DNA of 64,000 nt from JAXLYX01 sp046351215 (GCA_046351215.1 JAXLYX010000009.1:248001-312000); one strand, 5' to 3'; shown: positions 17,311 through 25,894, counted from the stretch's first letter. Notes: generated from the letters alone by a model not told the origin. Numbers and translations: made by a program.

Positions 17311-17769
17311 TCAGCTCTCCTCGATCACGTTCCCGATCGAGCCGTACTTCCCCTCGAACGTGTCGATCCAATCCTCGAGCTGGCGCAGCTCGAAGGGCTC
17401 GAGGCCGCTCTCGTCGGCGATGAAATCGCACGGCTCGAACGACATCTTCGCGAGGGCGCGCGTGCAGTCGTGGCCCGAGAACATCGCGTAGGGGCCGCCC
17501 GGTCCGTAGAACGAGCGTCCGCGCGTCACGTCGTAGACCTTGCCGCGCACGATGATCAAGAGCGGCTTCGCGGGATCCGAGCCGTCGTACGCCGCGAGCT
17601 CGCTCCGCGTGTAGTCGCGGTGCTCGGCGACGGGCAACGGGGCGCGGGGCGTGTCGTCGTGGCGCTCGCGTCGCTGCTCGATCACGGTGCGACCGATCGC
17701 GACGGCCATGCGGAGCGCGTGCTCTCCCTTGGAGCGGAGCTTCTTCAGCGAGTCGAAGGGCGATGCCAT
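17311..17769 (-). CDS. Cytochrome b5-like (MAPR-family) heme-binding protein
   Basis: 152 aa from ATG 17769, which has GGAGG six bases upstream; an in-frame ATG at 17790 is less likely. The core YTRSELAAYDGSDPAKPLL, VRGKVYDVTRGRSFYGPGG, YAMFSGHDCTRALAKMSFE is the membrane-associated progesterone receptor type of cytochrome b5 domain, in which Tyr rather than His ligates heme. Candidate ligands lie in RSFYGPGGPY. The domain fills residues about 55-125, after a basic N-terminal segment without a clear TM. A redox or sterol-related heme role is inference. Confidence 0.85.
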   Translation of the reverse strand: MASPFDSLKKLRSKGEHALRMAVAIGRTVIEQRRERHDDTPRAPLPVAEHRDYTRSELAAYDGSDPAKPLLIIVRGKVYDVTRGRSFYGPGGPYAMFSGHDCTRALAKMSFEPCDFIADESGLEPFELRQLEDWIDTFEGKYGSIGNVIEES

Positions 17770-17827
17770 GGGGCCTCCGCCGCGCAGCATAGCGGAGGCC
17801 CGGCGGGCTTCGAGGGCCCGCGTGCGC

Positions 17828-18241
17828 TCACTCGGCGTGGACGCGGCAGCTGCCGCCCGCCTCGCAGACCTCGTAGTGGATCTCGACGGGGCGCTTCGCG
17901 TTGCAGGACTGCGCGCGGACGCTCTGGCCGGCTCCGAGGAAGGGCGAGACGCCGCACTTGAGGCGGTCGTTCTCCTCGCGCACGCACCAATGGACGCGGA
18001 TCGGCTGGTCGCAGGAGTTCACGAGGTCGACCTGGTAGCTGCCGTCCGCGTCGCAGGCGGCGCCCCACTGGGCGCCCGTACGACGGATGCAGCGCGAGAG
18101 GTTCGCGTCGGCGGTGGCGACGTCGGCCGTGCCCATCTCGACGACCACGCGGCCGTCGTTCGTCCGGTGCATCTGGCCGTGCACGGCGAGACCGACGAGG
18201 AAGGCGGGGACGAAGGAGACGAAGAGGGTGCGGAGCTTCAT
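17828..18241 (-). CDS. Small secreted Cys-rich protein
   Basis: 137 aa from ATG 18241 (MKLRTLFVSFVPAFLVGLAVHG, a signal peptide or N-terminal anchor). A longer start at 18280 would put 13 polar residues before the signal and is disfavoured. The mature part has eight cysteines in a pattern suggesting disulfides (CIRRTGAQWGAACDADGSY, NSCDQPIRVHWCV, LKCGV, SCNAKRP, VCEAGGSC). No family recognised. Likely periplasmic. Confidence 0.7.
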   Translation of the reverse strand: MKLRTLFVSFVPAFLVGLAVHGQMHRTNDGRVVVEMGTADVATADANLSRCIRRTGAQWGAACDADGSYQVDLVNSCDQPIRVHWCVREENDRLKCGVSPFLGAGQSVRAQSCNAKRPVEIHYEVCEAGGSCRVHAE

Positions 18242-18321
18242 GGCGACGTTTCTCGGTTGGGGTTCTGTCGCGCCTTTCACGCAACAGCCGTGCCAAGTCC
18301 TCGTCGTAACGAAAATCCGCG

Positions 18322-18343
18322 AAAACGCCCGAATTCGGGGGCG
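18322..18343 (-). terminator. Rho-independent terminator after the sulfatase-fold gene
   Basis: Read on the minus strand: stem CGCCC / GGGCG around CCGAATTC, directly followed by TTTT. It lies 80 bp past the stop at 18425. The loop contains a CCCGAATTCGGG palindrome (18328-18339). It should also isolate the gene at 17828-18241. Confidence 0.7.
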
Positions 18344-18424
18344 TGCCCCCCTCGGGGGCGGGCCCGCCTCCCACGGAGCTGAAAAGCCCGCGGTTCAGCC
18401 GTGAAATGAACGTGTTCTACCGGC

Positions 18425-21058
18425 TCAGGGGGCCGGCGGCGCGGCGTCGGTGAGCACCCAGAGGTCGGGTCGGCTGCCGAGCGCTTCGTAGGTCGAGGTC
18501 CCGTCGAGCAGGATCCGCAGCCCGGCCTGGTGCGCCTCCTCGATGCCCACGCGACCCGCGGAGGCCGGCATCGCGACTCCCGTGGCGCCGTGGCGGAGCG
18601 CGGCGCGGACGAGCTCCTGCCGCGACACGAAGGCACCGGGCTCGAGGTAGTAGGGCGCGCCGAGGTAGGTGGTCAGGGTGGAGGCGAGCGCCGGATCCGG
18701 ACCGAGCAGGATCAGGCGGCCACTCGGGATGCGCCCGAGCGCCGTGACCAGGGCGCGGGTCCGCGCGATGCGAGCCGGTGCGCCGACCTCGGCGAAGCTC
18801 GGCAGATGGGCGACCACCACGAGGCCCGCCGGCAGCCGCGCGAGCAGCGACTCGAGCGTGATCGTGGTCCCCTCGACGACCACGCGACCGTCCTCGGCGA
18901 CGTCGAGGCGCAGCCCCACGCCTCCGTAGCCGGCGCTCGCGGCCGCCGCGAGGTCCGCGGGGGCGACGGTCGCGCCTCCGCCTCCGAGCGCCTTCACGGT
19001 CCGCGTCGTGCTCGGTGCGGGGGCGGCGATGACCGACGTCGGCGTTTCCGGGAGGTAGCGGTCGTTCGTGACGAGGTAGTTGCCGACCGTCAGGAAGGAG
19101 AGGACGTACTCGCGCATCTGCGCGGCCTGCGGATCGTCGGGGCTCGCGAGATCGCGGCGCAGCTCGGCGTCGTGCTGCAGATCGAAGATCGCGAAGCCGT
19201 TCGACTCCTGATCGCGATCGAGCTGCCAACGGAAGCGACCGTCGAAGATCACGAGGTAGCGCTGCGAGCGTCCTGCCGCCGCCATGACGAGCCTGCGAAC
19301 GGGCCAGGGCTCGCGCGCGCCCAGGAGATCGCGGCCTCGGTAGCAACCGAAGGGGCCGGCGCCGAGCAGACCGAGCACGGTCGGGGCGACGTCGGCTTGT
19401 CCGCCGTTGCGCCGCGCGTTCGCGCGCACCGCGTCGCGGGTCGCCCGGGGCAGGCCCGCGATCACCAGCGGGATCTCGAAGCGCGTGCGCGTGGGCTCGG
19501 TCTCCGAGCGTGCTTCGTTCGCGACGTGGAGCGAGCTCGCGCGGTCGGACGTGACGACGAGCAGCGTTCCCTTCGGAGCCTCCTCCGCGAGGTACCACTC
19601 GTAGAAGCGACCGAGGGCCGCGTCGGTCGCGCGCACGGCGTTTCCGAGCGCTTCCCACGGGCCCTCGCCGGTGGCGATCGCCTCCGAGCCCTCGGGGACG
19701 GCATAGGGCTCGGCGGTTCCGAAGAGCGTGGCCACGCCGAGGTACGGTCGGTCCGCGTGCTCCCGGCGCTGGGCCGTCACCGAGGCCTGGAGTCGCTCGA
19801 GCGTCGTCGCATCCGGAAGGCCGAAGCTCCGGAGCGCGGTCCACTCGTCGCGCGGGGACGTGTCGTAGCGCCCGAAGCCGAGCGAGCGGACGAGCGTCGA
19901 CATCGCGCCGAGGCCGGGCTCCCCGCCGTGCACGAGGAAGGTGTCGTACCCGAGCGCGCCGAGATCGCGTGCGAGCGAAGGGAGACGTGGCGGGACGTGG
20001 GCTTCGACGTACGTCGACGGCGCGAGCAGGGGCACGCCGGCGAGGAGCGAGACCGTGCCCTGGTCGCCACGGTCGCTGACCGCGTGGAAGCTCGTGAACG
20101 AGACCCCGTCGGCGGCGATGCGCGCGAGGCTCGGCATCGCCGGGCGGCCGCCGAACTGGGCCTGCATCTCCCGCGTTCCGACGCCGTGGAGCACGAGGAG
20201 GAGCACGCTGTTCGCGGCCGCGAGGCGCGCGGGACGGACCGCCTCCCGGCAGAAGGGCCGGCCCGTGTCCGGGAGCGGCAGAGGCGCTTCGACGCCTTCG
20301 AGGGCGTAGAGGAGCATGCGCACGTCGGCCGGCGGACGCGGGATCCCGTCCTCCGGCTCGGGCTCGTCCGGATACGCCTCGGGGGCGCCGCCGTCGTGGT
20401 CGTGGTGGTGGTGGTGGGGCTCGGCGACGGCCTCGGGGCGCGGCGTCTTGCCCACGAGGAGGTGCACCGGGGCCGGGACCGCGCCGTAGTAGAGGGAGGG
20501 GGAGCCGGCGGCCATCGCGCCGAGCGGGATCAGGGCCGCGACGCCGATCGCGACGGCGTCGGCGGCCAGCACGCCCTGGCGCTCGAAGCGTGCGCGCAGG
20601 AGGCCCACAAGGCGATGCGGGACGAAGAGCGTCGCGAGGACCGCGGCCGTCACGAGGAGCAGGGCCGTGAGGAGGTGGGGGCCCCGGAAGAGCTCGGCCG
20701 GCGAGAGCAGGAGCGAGAGCCGAGGCATGCCTCCGGTCGTGCCGAGCGTCCGGTACTCGAGCGCCTCGACGAGGAACCACGGCGCCGCGAAGAGCGACGG
20801 GAGGAGGAAACGGGTCTTCGCCTCCGCCTTCGGACCGCTGGTCGCGCCGAAGAGCGCCCCGATCAGGAAGGCGAGCGGGAAGCGGAGCAGGGCGCCGACG
20901 CGGACGACATTCGGCTCGATCCGGATGCCTTCGACCTCGGTCGTGGCCATGCCGATCGTGCAGGCGAGCTCGATCAGGGTCGAGGCGAGGGCGAAGACGG
21001 CGGCATGGGCGAAGATCGCCGACGCGCGTTCGAGGCGTTCGTCGCGGGGGTCGTTCAC
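18425..21058 (-). CDS. Membrane sulfatase/LTA-synthase-fold protein, degenerate, with GDPD-like tail
   Basis: 877 aa from GTG 21058 (VNDPRDERLERAS), the last sensible start before the hydrophobic region; the frame is open further upstream but overlaps the next gene. About five TM segments occupy residues 12-205. A His-rich loop (HHHHHDHD) lies near 215-222. From about 283 comes an alkaline-phosphatase-superfamily domain in the order NSVLLLVLHGVG, PAMPSLARIAADGVSF, DQGTVSLLAGV, ATDAALGRFYEW, LLVVTSDRASS. The N-terminal metal ligand position (D/E) reads His and the usual DH reads DR, so catalysis is doubtful. Residues about 700-877 (AGYGGVGLRLDVAEDGRVVVEG, then TLESLLA) look like a glycerophosphodiesterase barrel without its catalytic pairs. 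It follows the DUF3445 gene by 32 bp. Confidence 0.82.
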   Translation of the reverse strand: MNDPRDERLERASAIFAHAAVFALASTLIELACTIGMATTEVEGIRIEPNVVRVGALLRFPLAFLIGALFGATSGPKAEAKTRFLLPSLFAAPWFLVEALEYRTLGTTGGMPRLSLLLSPAELFRGPHLLTALLLVTAAVLATLFVPHRLVGLLRARFERQGVLAADAVAIGVAALIPLGAMAAGSPSLYYGAVPAPVHLLVGKTPRPEAVAEPHHHHHDHDGGAPEAYPDEPEPEDGIPRPPADVRMLLYALEGVEAPLPLPDTGRPFCREAVRPARLAAANSVLLLVLHGVGTREMQAQFGGRPAMPSLARIAADGVSFTSFHAVSDRGDQGTVSLLAGVPLLAPSTYVEAHVPPRLPSLARDLGALGYDTFLVHGGEPGLGAMSTLVRSLGFGRYDTSPRDEWTALRSFGLPDATTLERLQASVTAQRREHADRPYLGVATLFGTAEPYAVPEGSEAIATGEGPWEALGNAVRATDAALGRFYEWYLAEEAPKGTLLVVTSDRASSLHVANEARSETEPTRTRFEIPLVIAGLPRATRDAVRANARRNGGQADVAPTVLGLLGAGPFGCYRGRDLLGAREPWPVRRLVMAAAGRSQRYLVIFDGRFRWQLDRDQESNGFAIFDLQHDAELRRDLASPDDPQAAQMREYVLSFLTVGNYLVTNDRYLPETPTSVIAAPAPSTTRTVKALGGGGATVAPADLAAAASAGYGGVGLRLDVAEDGRVVVEGTTITLESLLARLPAGLVVVAHLPSFAEVGAPARIARTRALVTALGRIPSGRLILLGPDPALASTLTTYLGAPYYLEPGAFVSRQELVRAALRHGATGVAMPASAGRVGIEEAHQAGLRILLDGTSTYEALGSRPDLWVLTDAAPPAP

Positions 21059-21090
21059 GGCGCGTATCCGAACCGAGGATGGCCCCGGGG

Positions 21091-21918
21091 TCAAGCGGAC
21101 GGGGAATCCGGTTCTCCGAGGAGGGCCCCGAGGCGCTCGACGAGCGGGGCACGGACCTCCCGCAGGCCTTTGTAGGCCGCCATGGGCTCGGGCATGGAGG
21201 CGAGCGCTCGCCGCAGGCCGACCAGGGCGGCTCGGTCGTCTCGGAGGGCGAGCAGGGGAAAGGTCCGGATGCGAATGCCGAAGAGGACGCCTCGCGTGCG
21301 CGGCAGACGGACGAAGGCCTGGTCCTCGATGCGGACGTGGACCTCCTCGAGGTCCGCGCCGACGCCGAGGCGCGGGACGTCGGCGAGCGGATGCTGATCG
21401 AGCGCCGCGCTCGCCGCGAGCCCGAAATTGGAGCGCAGGTAGGCGTCGCCGACCGGGAGCGCGTCGAGGAAGCGGGCGATCGCGGGGCCGAGCGAGTCCT
21501 CGAGCCCCGGCACCGGTGCGTGGATCGCGGGCAAGGTCCGTCCCAGCTTCTCCTCGAGGCTCCACGACGAAGGGAAGCAGACGGCTCCGGCGACGAGGAC
21601 GAGGCACTCCCCACGTGGGCCGAGTACGAGGAGATCCGGAGCGAAGGAACCCCCGAGCCCGCGCAGCAGGGCATCCGGCATTCCCCGGCTCGGAAGGCGT
21701 GCGAGGTCGGCCGCCTCGAGCACCTCGGCCGTCTCGGCCAGCTCGGCGCCCGCGTCCGGCAGGAAGGCGAGGGTGCGCTCCGGATGCGACGCGAGCGCCT
21801 CCCGCCGCGCCTCGAGCAGAGGACCGTCTTCCGCCCTCGGGGCGAAGAAATCGGCCACCGAGCCGCGCGACAGGCTCATGCGCGGCGCGTAATCCTCGTC
21901 CCGGAACAGTCGGTGCAT
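21091..21918 (-). CDS. Heme-dependent oxidative N-demethylase-like protein (DUF3445)
   Basis: 275 aa from ATG 21918; a GTG one codon earlier (21921) is possible. Motifs in order match DUF3445 / HODM alpha-type proteins: CFPSSWSLEEKLGRTLPAIHAPVPG (near residue 110), AYLRSNFGLAASAALDQHP, then VHVRIEDQAFVRLPRTRGVLFGIRI. Characterised members bind heme in a PAS-like fold and oxidatively demethylate small amines; the substrate here is unknown. No partner HODM subunits are seen. It is the first gene of a likely two-gene operon with the sulfatase-fold protein. Confidence 0.87.
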   Translation of the reverse strand: MHRLFRDEDYAPRMSLSRGSVADFFAPRAEDGPLLEARREALASHPERTLAFLPDAGAELAETAEVLEAADLARLPSRGMPDALLRGLGGSFAPDLLVLGPRGECLVLVAGAVCFPSSWSLEEKLGRTLPAIHAPVPGLEDSLGPAIARFLDALPVGDAYLRSNFGLAASAALDQHPLADVPRLGVGADLEEVHVRIEDQAFVRLPRTRGVLFGIRIRTFPLLALRDDRAALVGLRRALASMPEPMAAYKGLREVRAPLVERLGALLGEPDSPSA

Positions 21919-22045
21919 CACGCGATCAGCCTGCCCGCGGCGCCACGAACTGCAACGTGACGCCCGGAAGGGCGAATGAAACGCATCGCGGAAGATCCCA
22001 TCCTGTGGGCTCGTCCGGCGGGTGCCGGCACGCGGGGGGACGCAC

Positions 22046-23827
22046 ATGCTCGACAGGGTGAAGGCCGATCTGCGGTTCGCGGGAACGCTCGCGAAGGGCG
22101 CGCACATGATGCTGGTGACGCTTCGCGACGGAGCGCGCGTCTCGGCCGCGCGTCTCGTCGAGGAGACGGCGCGGCGCGATCCGGACCGCACGGCGCTCCT
22201 CTTCGAGGATCGTCGGTATTCGTGGCGCGAGTTCGACGAGGCCGCGAACCGGGTCGCGAACGTCTCCCGCGCCCGGGGGGCCGAGAAGGGCGACGTGGTC
22301 GCGCTCCTGATGGACAACCGACCCGAGTACCTGATCACGATGATCGGCCTCAACAAGCTCGGCGTCGTGACCTCGCTCGTGAACACCCACGTCAGCGGCG
22401 ATCCGCTCGTGCACGCGCTCCACATCTGCCATCCGCGCTTCGTCCTCGTCGGCGACGAGCACCTCGAGAACGTGCGCGAGATCGAGGGCCGCATGCCCGA
22501 GACCGTGAAGGGTCAGATCCTCGTCTGGCGCGAGAAGGCGGAGACCGAGGTGCCCGCCTGGGCCGAGGCGTTCGACCCCCTCTTCGCCGGGGCGAGCCGC
22601 GCGAACCCGGGCACGACGGACGAGCAGACCGTCGACGACGCGATGCTCTACATGTACACGTCGGGCACGACGGGGCTCCCGAAGGCGGCGAAGATCAAGA
22701 ACCAGCGCTTCCTGCGCGCCGCGATGTCGTTCGGCCGCCACCTCGCGGGGCTCCGGCCCGACGACGTCACCTACCTCGCGCTCCCGCTCTACCACGCGAC
22801 GGGTGCCGTCGCGTCCTTCGGCTCCGTCGTCGCGACGGGCTCCGCGATCGCGCTGCGCCGGAGGTTCTCCGCGACGCAGTTCTGGGACGATTGCGTGAAG
22901 TACGGCGTGACCGGCTTCAACTACATCGGAGAGGTCTGCCGCTACCTCCTCCACACGAAGACGCATCCCCTCGAGCGGAAGCACAAGGTCCGCTTCATGA
23001 TGGGCGCCGGTCTCCGCCCGGACGTGTGGATCCCCTTCCAGCAGCGCTTCGGCGTGCCGCAGGTCATCGAGTTCTACGCGGCCACCGAGGGCAACGTGGC
23101 GATCGTGAACCTCGACGGGACGCCGGGCATGCTCGGGCGCCTGATGCCGGGCCAGGTGGTGGTGAAGATCGATCCCGACACCGAGGACTTCGTCCGCGAC
23201 GAGCGCGGACACCTCGTGAAGGCGATCGCGGGCGAGTCCGGCATCCTCGTCGGTCGCATCAACACCCTGAACCGCTTCGACGGCTACCTCGACACGAAGA
23301 AGACGGACGAGAAGATCCTGCGGAACGCCTTCGGGGACGGTGGCGACTACTTCAACACCGGCGATCTCGTGAACCTCCATCCGAGGGGCTACGTATCCTT
23401 CGCCGATCGCCTCGGCGACACCTTCCGCTGGAAGGGCGAGAACGTCTCGACGAACGAGATGTCGATCGTGTTGAACCGCTGCCCGGGCGTCCTCGAGTCG
23501 AACGTCTACGGGGTCGAGGTCCCGGGCGCCGAGGGGCGCGCGGGCATGGCCGCCGTCTCGGTCGGGCCCGAGTTCGACATCCAGGCCTTCGCGAAGCACT
23601 GCCTCGACTCCCTGCCGCGCTACTCGCTCCCCTACTTCGTGCGGCTGCAGCCGCAGATGGAGCTCACGGGGAGCTTCAAGTACGTGAAGACGCACCTGAA
23701 GCGCGACGGCTTCGACCCCTCGAAGGTGAACGAGCCTCTCTACTTCCTGGACGTCGTGGCGAAGGAATACGTGCCGGTCACGCCCGAGCTCTTCGAGCGC
23801 ATCTCGCGGGGCGAGGTGGCGGTCTGA
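22046..23827 (+). CDS. FATP/SLC27-type long-chain acyl-CoA synthetase
   Basis: 593 aa. The ATG at 22046 follows a GGGGGGA ribosome site. It is an adenylate-forming enzyme activating long or very-long-chain fatty acids to acyl-CoA. Motifs: P-loop YMYTSGTTGLPKAAKI (near residue 210), YHATGAV, the A5 motif EFYAATEGNVAIVN, GDYFNTGDLV (A7), FADRLGDTFRWKGENVSTNE (A8), and the C-terminal GSFKYVK Lys (A10). The EFYAATEGN and RWKGENVST wording is typical of the FadD6/FATP branch rather than FadD. No linked lipid genes. Confidence 0.93.
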   Translation: MLDRVKADLRFAGTLAKGAHMMLVTLRDGARVSAARLVEETARRDPDRTALLFEDRRYSWREFDEAANRVANVSRARGAEKGDVVALLMDNRPEYLITMIGLNKLGVVTSLVNTHVSGDPLVHALHICHPRFVLVGDEHLENVREIEGRMPETVKGQILVWREKAETEVPAWAEAFDPLFAGASRANPGTTDEQTVDDAMLYMYTSGTTGLPKAAKIKNQRFLRAAMSFGRHLAGLRPDDVTYLALPLYHATGAVASFGSVVATGSAIALRRRFSATQFWDDCVKYGVTGFNYIGEVCRYLLHTKTHPLERKHKVRFMMGAGLRPDVWIPFQQRFGVPQVIEFYAATEGNVAIVNLDGTPGMLGRLMPGQVVVKIDPDTEDFVRDERGHLVKAIAGESGILVGRINTLNRFDGYLDTKKTDEKILRNAFGDGGDYFNTGDLVNLHPRGYVSFADRLGDTFRWKGENVSTNEMSIVLNRCPGVLESNVYGVEVPGAEGRAGMAAVSVGPEFDIQAFAKHCLDSLPRYSLPYFVRLQPQMELTGSFKYVKTHLKRDGFDPSKVNEPLYFLDVVAKEYVPVTPELFERISRGEVAV

Positions 23828-23835
23828 GCTCCGCG

Positions 23836-23852
23836 GCCCGGCCCCGCCGGGC
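23836..23852. terminator. Hairpin between convergent acyl-CoA synthetase and ruvC genes
   Basis: GCCCGGC-CCC-GCCGGGC, a perfect 7-bp stem in the 24-bp gap between two stop codons. There is no clear U-tract, so it may act as a bidirectional attenuator or only as an mRNA 3' structure. Confidence 0.45.
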
Positions 23853-24355
23853 TATCGACGCTTCGGAGCCCCGAGCGCGACCGCGCGGAAGCGCACGGCC
23901 GAGAGGTGCGTGATCGCGATCGCCAGCGCGTCGGTCGCGTCGACGGGCGGCAGGTCCTTCAGGCCGAGCATCGCCTGGACGAGCCTGCCGACCTGGTCCT
24001 TCGTCGCCGAGCCGCGCCCCACGACCGTGCGCTTCACGACCGAGGCCTGGTAGGTCTCCACGGCGAGACCGGCCTGCGCGGCGACGAGCAGGGCCACGCC
24101 GCGCGCGTGGCCGAGCTTGAGCGCCGCGTTCGGATGCTCGCGGAAGTAGATGTCCTCCACGGCGACGCTCGCGGGCGCCTGCTCTTGGATCACGCGCGCG
24201 AGCCCGTCGTGCACGAGGAGCAGCCGCTCTTCGAGGGGCTTTCCCTCGGAGGCGTGGATCACGCCCGCGGCGATGCAGCGCATGCGGGAGCCGTCGGTCT
24301 CGACGACACCGTAGCCGGTCCGGATGGTGCCGGGATCGATGCCGAGGACCCGCAT
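23852..24355 (-). CDS. ruvC: Holliday junction resolvase RuvC
   Basis: 167 aa from ATG 24355 (MRVLGIDPGTIRTGYGVVE). The upstream in-frame ATG at 24388 adds 11 unconserved residues. RuvC nicks Holliday junctions symmetrically at the RuvAB complex. The acidic active site is visible: D in LGIDPG, E in VAVEDIYF, and the D pair in DATDALAIAITH. QASVVKRTVVGRGSATKDQVGRLV is the conserved RuvC region. It is about 11 kb away from ruvAB and transcribed alone. Confidence 0.95.
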   Translation of the reverse strand: MRVLGIDPGTIRTGYGVVETDGSRMRCIAAGVIHASEGKPLEERLLLVHDGLARVIQEQAPASVAVEDIYFREHPNAALKLGHARGVALLVAAQAGLAVETYQASVVKRTVVGRGSATKDQVGRLVQAMLGLKDLPPVDATDALAIAITHLSAVRFRAVALGAPKRR

Positions 24356-24446
24356 CAGCCGCGCTCCTGCTCCGTGCACCCTCGGCAATGGCCGCTCATG
24401 ACGCTCGCCCTTCCGCGAAAAGCCCGGACTTCCTACCAGTTCCGCA

Positions 24447-24506
24447 CGCTTCCGGCCAGGGAAGCGGAAACGCGGACGCCCCCGCGCCGTGGAGCGCGAG
24501 GGCGTC
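24447..24506 (-). terminator. Tandem hairpins downstream of trpB2
   Basis: The first hairpin met by transcripts from 25894 has stems 24475-24487 / 24494-24506 (GACGCCC...GCGC, 6-nt loop, one mismatch) and is followed on that strand by CGCGTTTCC. A second perfect 7-bp hairpin, CGCTTCC/GGAAGCG (24447-24453 / 24460-24466), comes next. The pair lies 20 bp beyond the stop at 24527 and very likely terminates trpB2. Confidence 0.65.
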
Positions 24507-24526
24507 GTGCGAGCCGTGGTCGGTCG

Positions 24527-25894
24527 TCAGGCCTCGTTCACCGACGGGAGGCCGGCGAGCGCCATCGCGAGCTCGGACTCGGCGTAGGTCTGGTCCGTGA
24601 GCTTGCCCGCGAAGTAGTCGCTGTAGGCCTGCATGTCGAAGTGGCCGTGGCCGCAGAGGTTGAAGAGGATCGTGCGCGACGTGCCCTCTTCCTTGCACTT
24701 CAGGGCTTCCTCGATCGCGCCCTTCACGGCGTGCGTCGCCTCGGGGGCCGGCACGATGCCCTCGGCGCGCGCGAACTGCACGCCCGCCTGGAAGCACTGG
24801 GTCTGCGTGTAGGCGACGGCGTCGATGAGGCCGAGCTCCTTCACGTGGGAGACGAGCGGCGCCATGCCGTGGTAGCGGAGGCCGCCTGCGTGGAAGCCGC
24901 TCGGCATGAACTGCGAGCCGAGGGTGTGCATCTTCGTGAGCGGGGTCATGTGACCCGTGTCGCCGAAGTCGTAGGCGTACTTGCCCTTCGTCAGGCTCGG
25001 GCAGGCCGCCGGCTCGACGGCGACGATGCGCACCTTCTTGCCGCCGCGGAGCTGCTCTCCGAGGAAGGGGAAGACGATGCCGGCGAAGTTCGAGCCGCCG
25101 CCCGTGCAGCCGACGATCACGTCCGGATAGTCCCCGGCCATCGCGAGCTGCTCCATCGCCTCGATGCCGATCACGGTCTGGTGCAGGAGCACGTGGTTCA
25201 GCACCGAGCCGAGCGCGTACTTGGTGTCGTCGCTCTTCGCGGCGACCTCGACGGCCTCCGAGATCGCGATGCCGAGGCTCCCGTTCGAATTCGGATCCTT
25301 CGCGAGCACGGCGCGGCCGTACTCGGTCTCGTTCGAGGGGCTCGCGATGCACTTCGCGCCGTACGTCTCCATCAGGGCGCGGCGGTAGGGCTTCTGGTTG
25401 TACGAGACCCGGACCATGAAGACCTGGATCTCGAGGCCGAAGAGCGCGCCGGCGAAGGAGAGGGACGAGCCCCACTGGCCCGCGCCGGTCTCGGTCGCGA
25501 TGCGCTTCACGCCCGCTTCCTTGTTGTAGAACGCCTGCGCGACGGCCGTGTTCGGCTTGTGGCTGCCCGCCGGGCTGACGCCCTCGTACTTGTAGTAGAT
25601 CTTCGCGGGCGTCCCGAGCGCCTTCTCGAGGCGACGCGCGCGGTAGAGCGGCGCGGGCCGCCACTGACGGTAGATCTCGCGGACGGGCTCGGGGATCCCG
25701 ATCTCGCGCTCGGTCGAGACCTCCTGCGCGATCAGCGACATCGGGAAGAGGGGCGCGAGGTCGTCGGGGCCGATCGGCTGGTGCGTGCCCGGATGCAGGA
25801 CGGCGGGCGGCGGCGTCGGCAGGTCCGCCACGATGTTGTACCAGGCCTTCGGGAGGCGGGATTCGTCGAGGACGTACTTCACGCTGTCGGTCAT
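24527..25894 (-). CDS. trpB2: TrpB2-type tryptophan synthase beta subunit
   Basis: 455 aa. The ATG at 25894 has GGAG eight bases upstream; the much longer open frame upstream is not coding. A PLP fold-type II enzyme that condenses indole with serine. The PLP Lys is in SPAGSHKPNT (about residue 113), with ATETGAGQWGSSL, the phosphate-binding GCTGGGSNF, and FNLCGHGHFDM near the C-terminus. The length, the N-terminal extension and the GAGQWGS form identify the TrpB2 rather than the TrpB1 subfamily. TrpB2 generally does not pair with TrpA in the classical complex, and no trpA or other trp gene is nearby. Confidence 0.94.
   Translation of the reverse strand: MTDSVKYVLDESRLPKAWYNIVADLPTPPPAVLHPGTHQPIGPDDLAPLFPMSLIAQEVSTEREIGIPEPVREIYRQWRPAPLYRARRLEKALGTPAKIYYKYEGVSPAGSHKPNTAVAQAFYNKEAGVKRIATETGAGQWGSSLSFAGALFGLEIQVFMVRVSYNQKPYRRALMETYGAKCIASPSNETEYGRAVLAKDPNSNGSLGIAISEAVEVAAKSDDTKYALGSVLNHVLLHQTVIGIEAMEQLAMAGDYPDVIVGCTGGGSNFAGIVFPFLGEQLRGGKKVRIVAVEPAACPSLTKGKYAYDFGDTGHMTPLTKMHTLGSQFMPSGFHAGGLRYHGMAPLVSHVKELGLIDAVAYTQTQCFQAGVQFARAEGIVPAPEATHAVKGAIEEALKCKEEGTSRTILFNLCGHGHFDMQAYSDYFAGKLTDQTYAESELAMALAGLPSVNEA

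Noticed and set aside
18528..21175. Long plus-strand open frame opposite the sulfatase-fold gene
   Set aside because: Composition of an antisense shadow, whereas the minus-strand gene has TM segments and sulfatase motifs.
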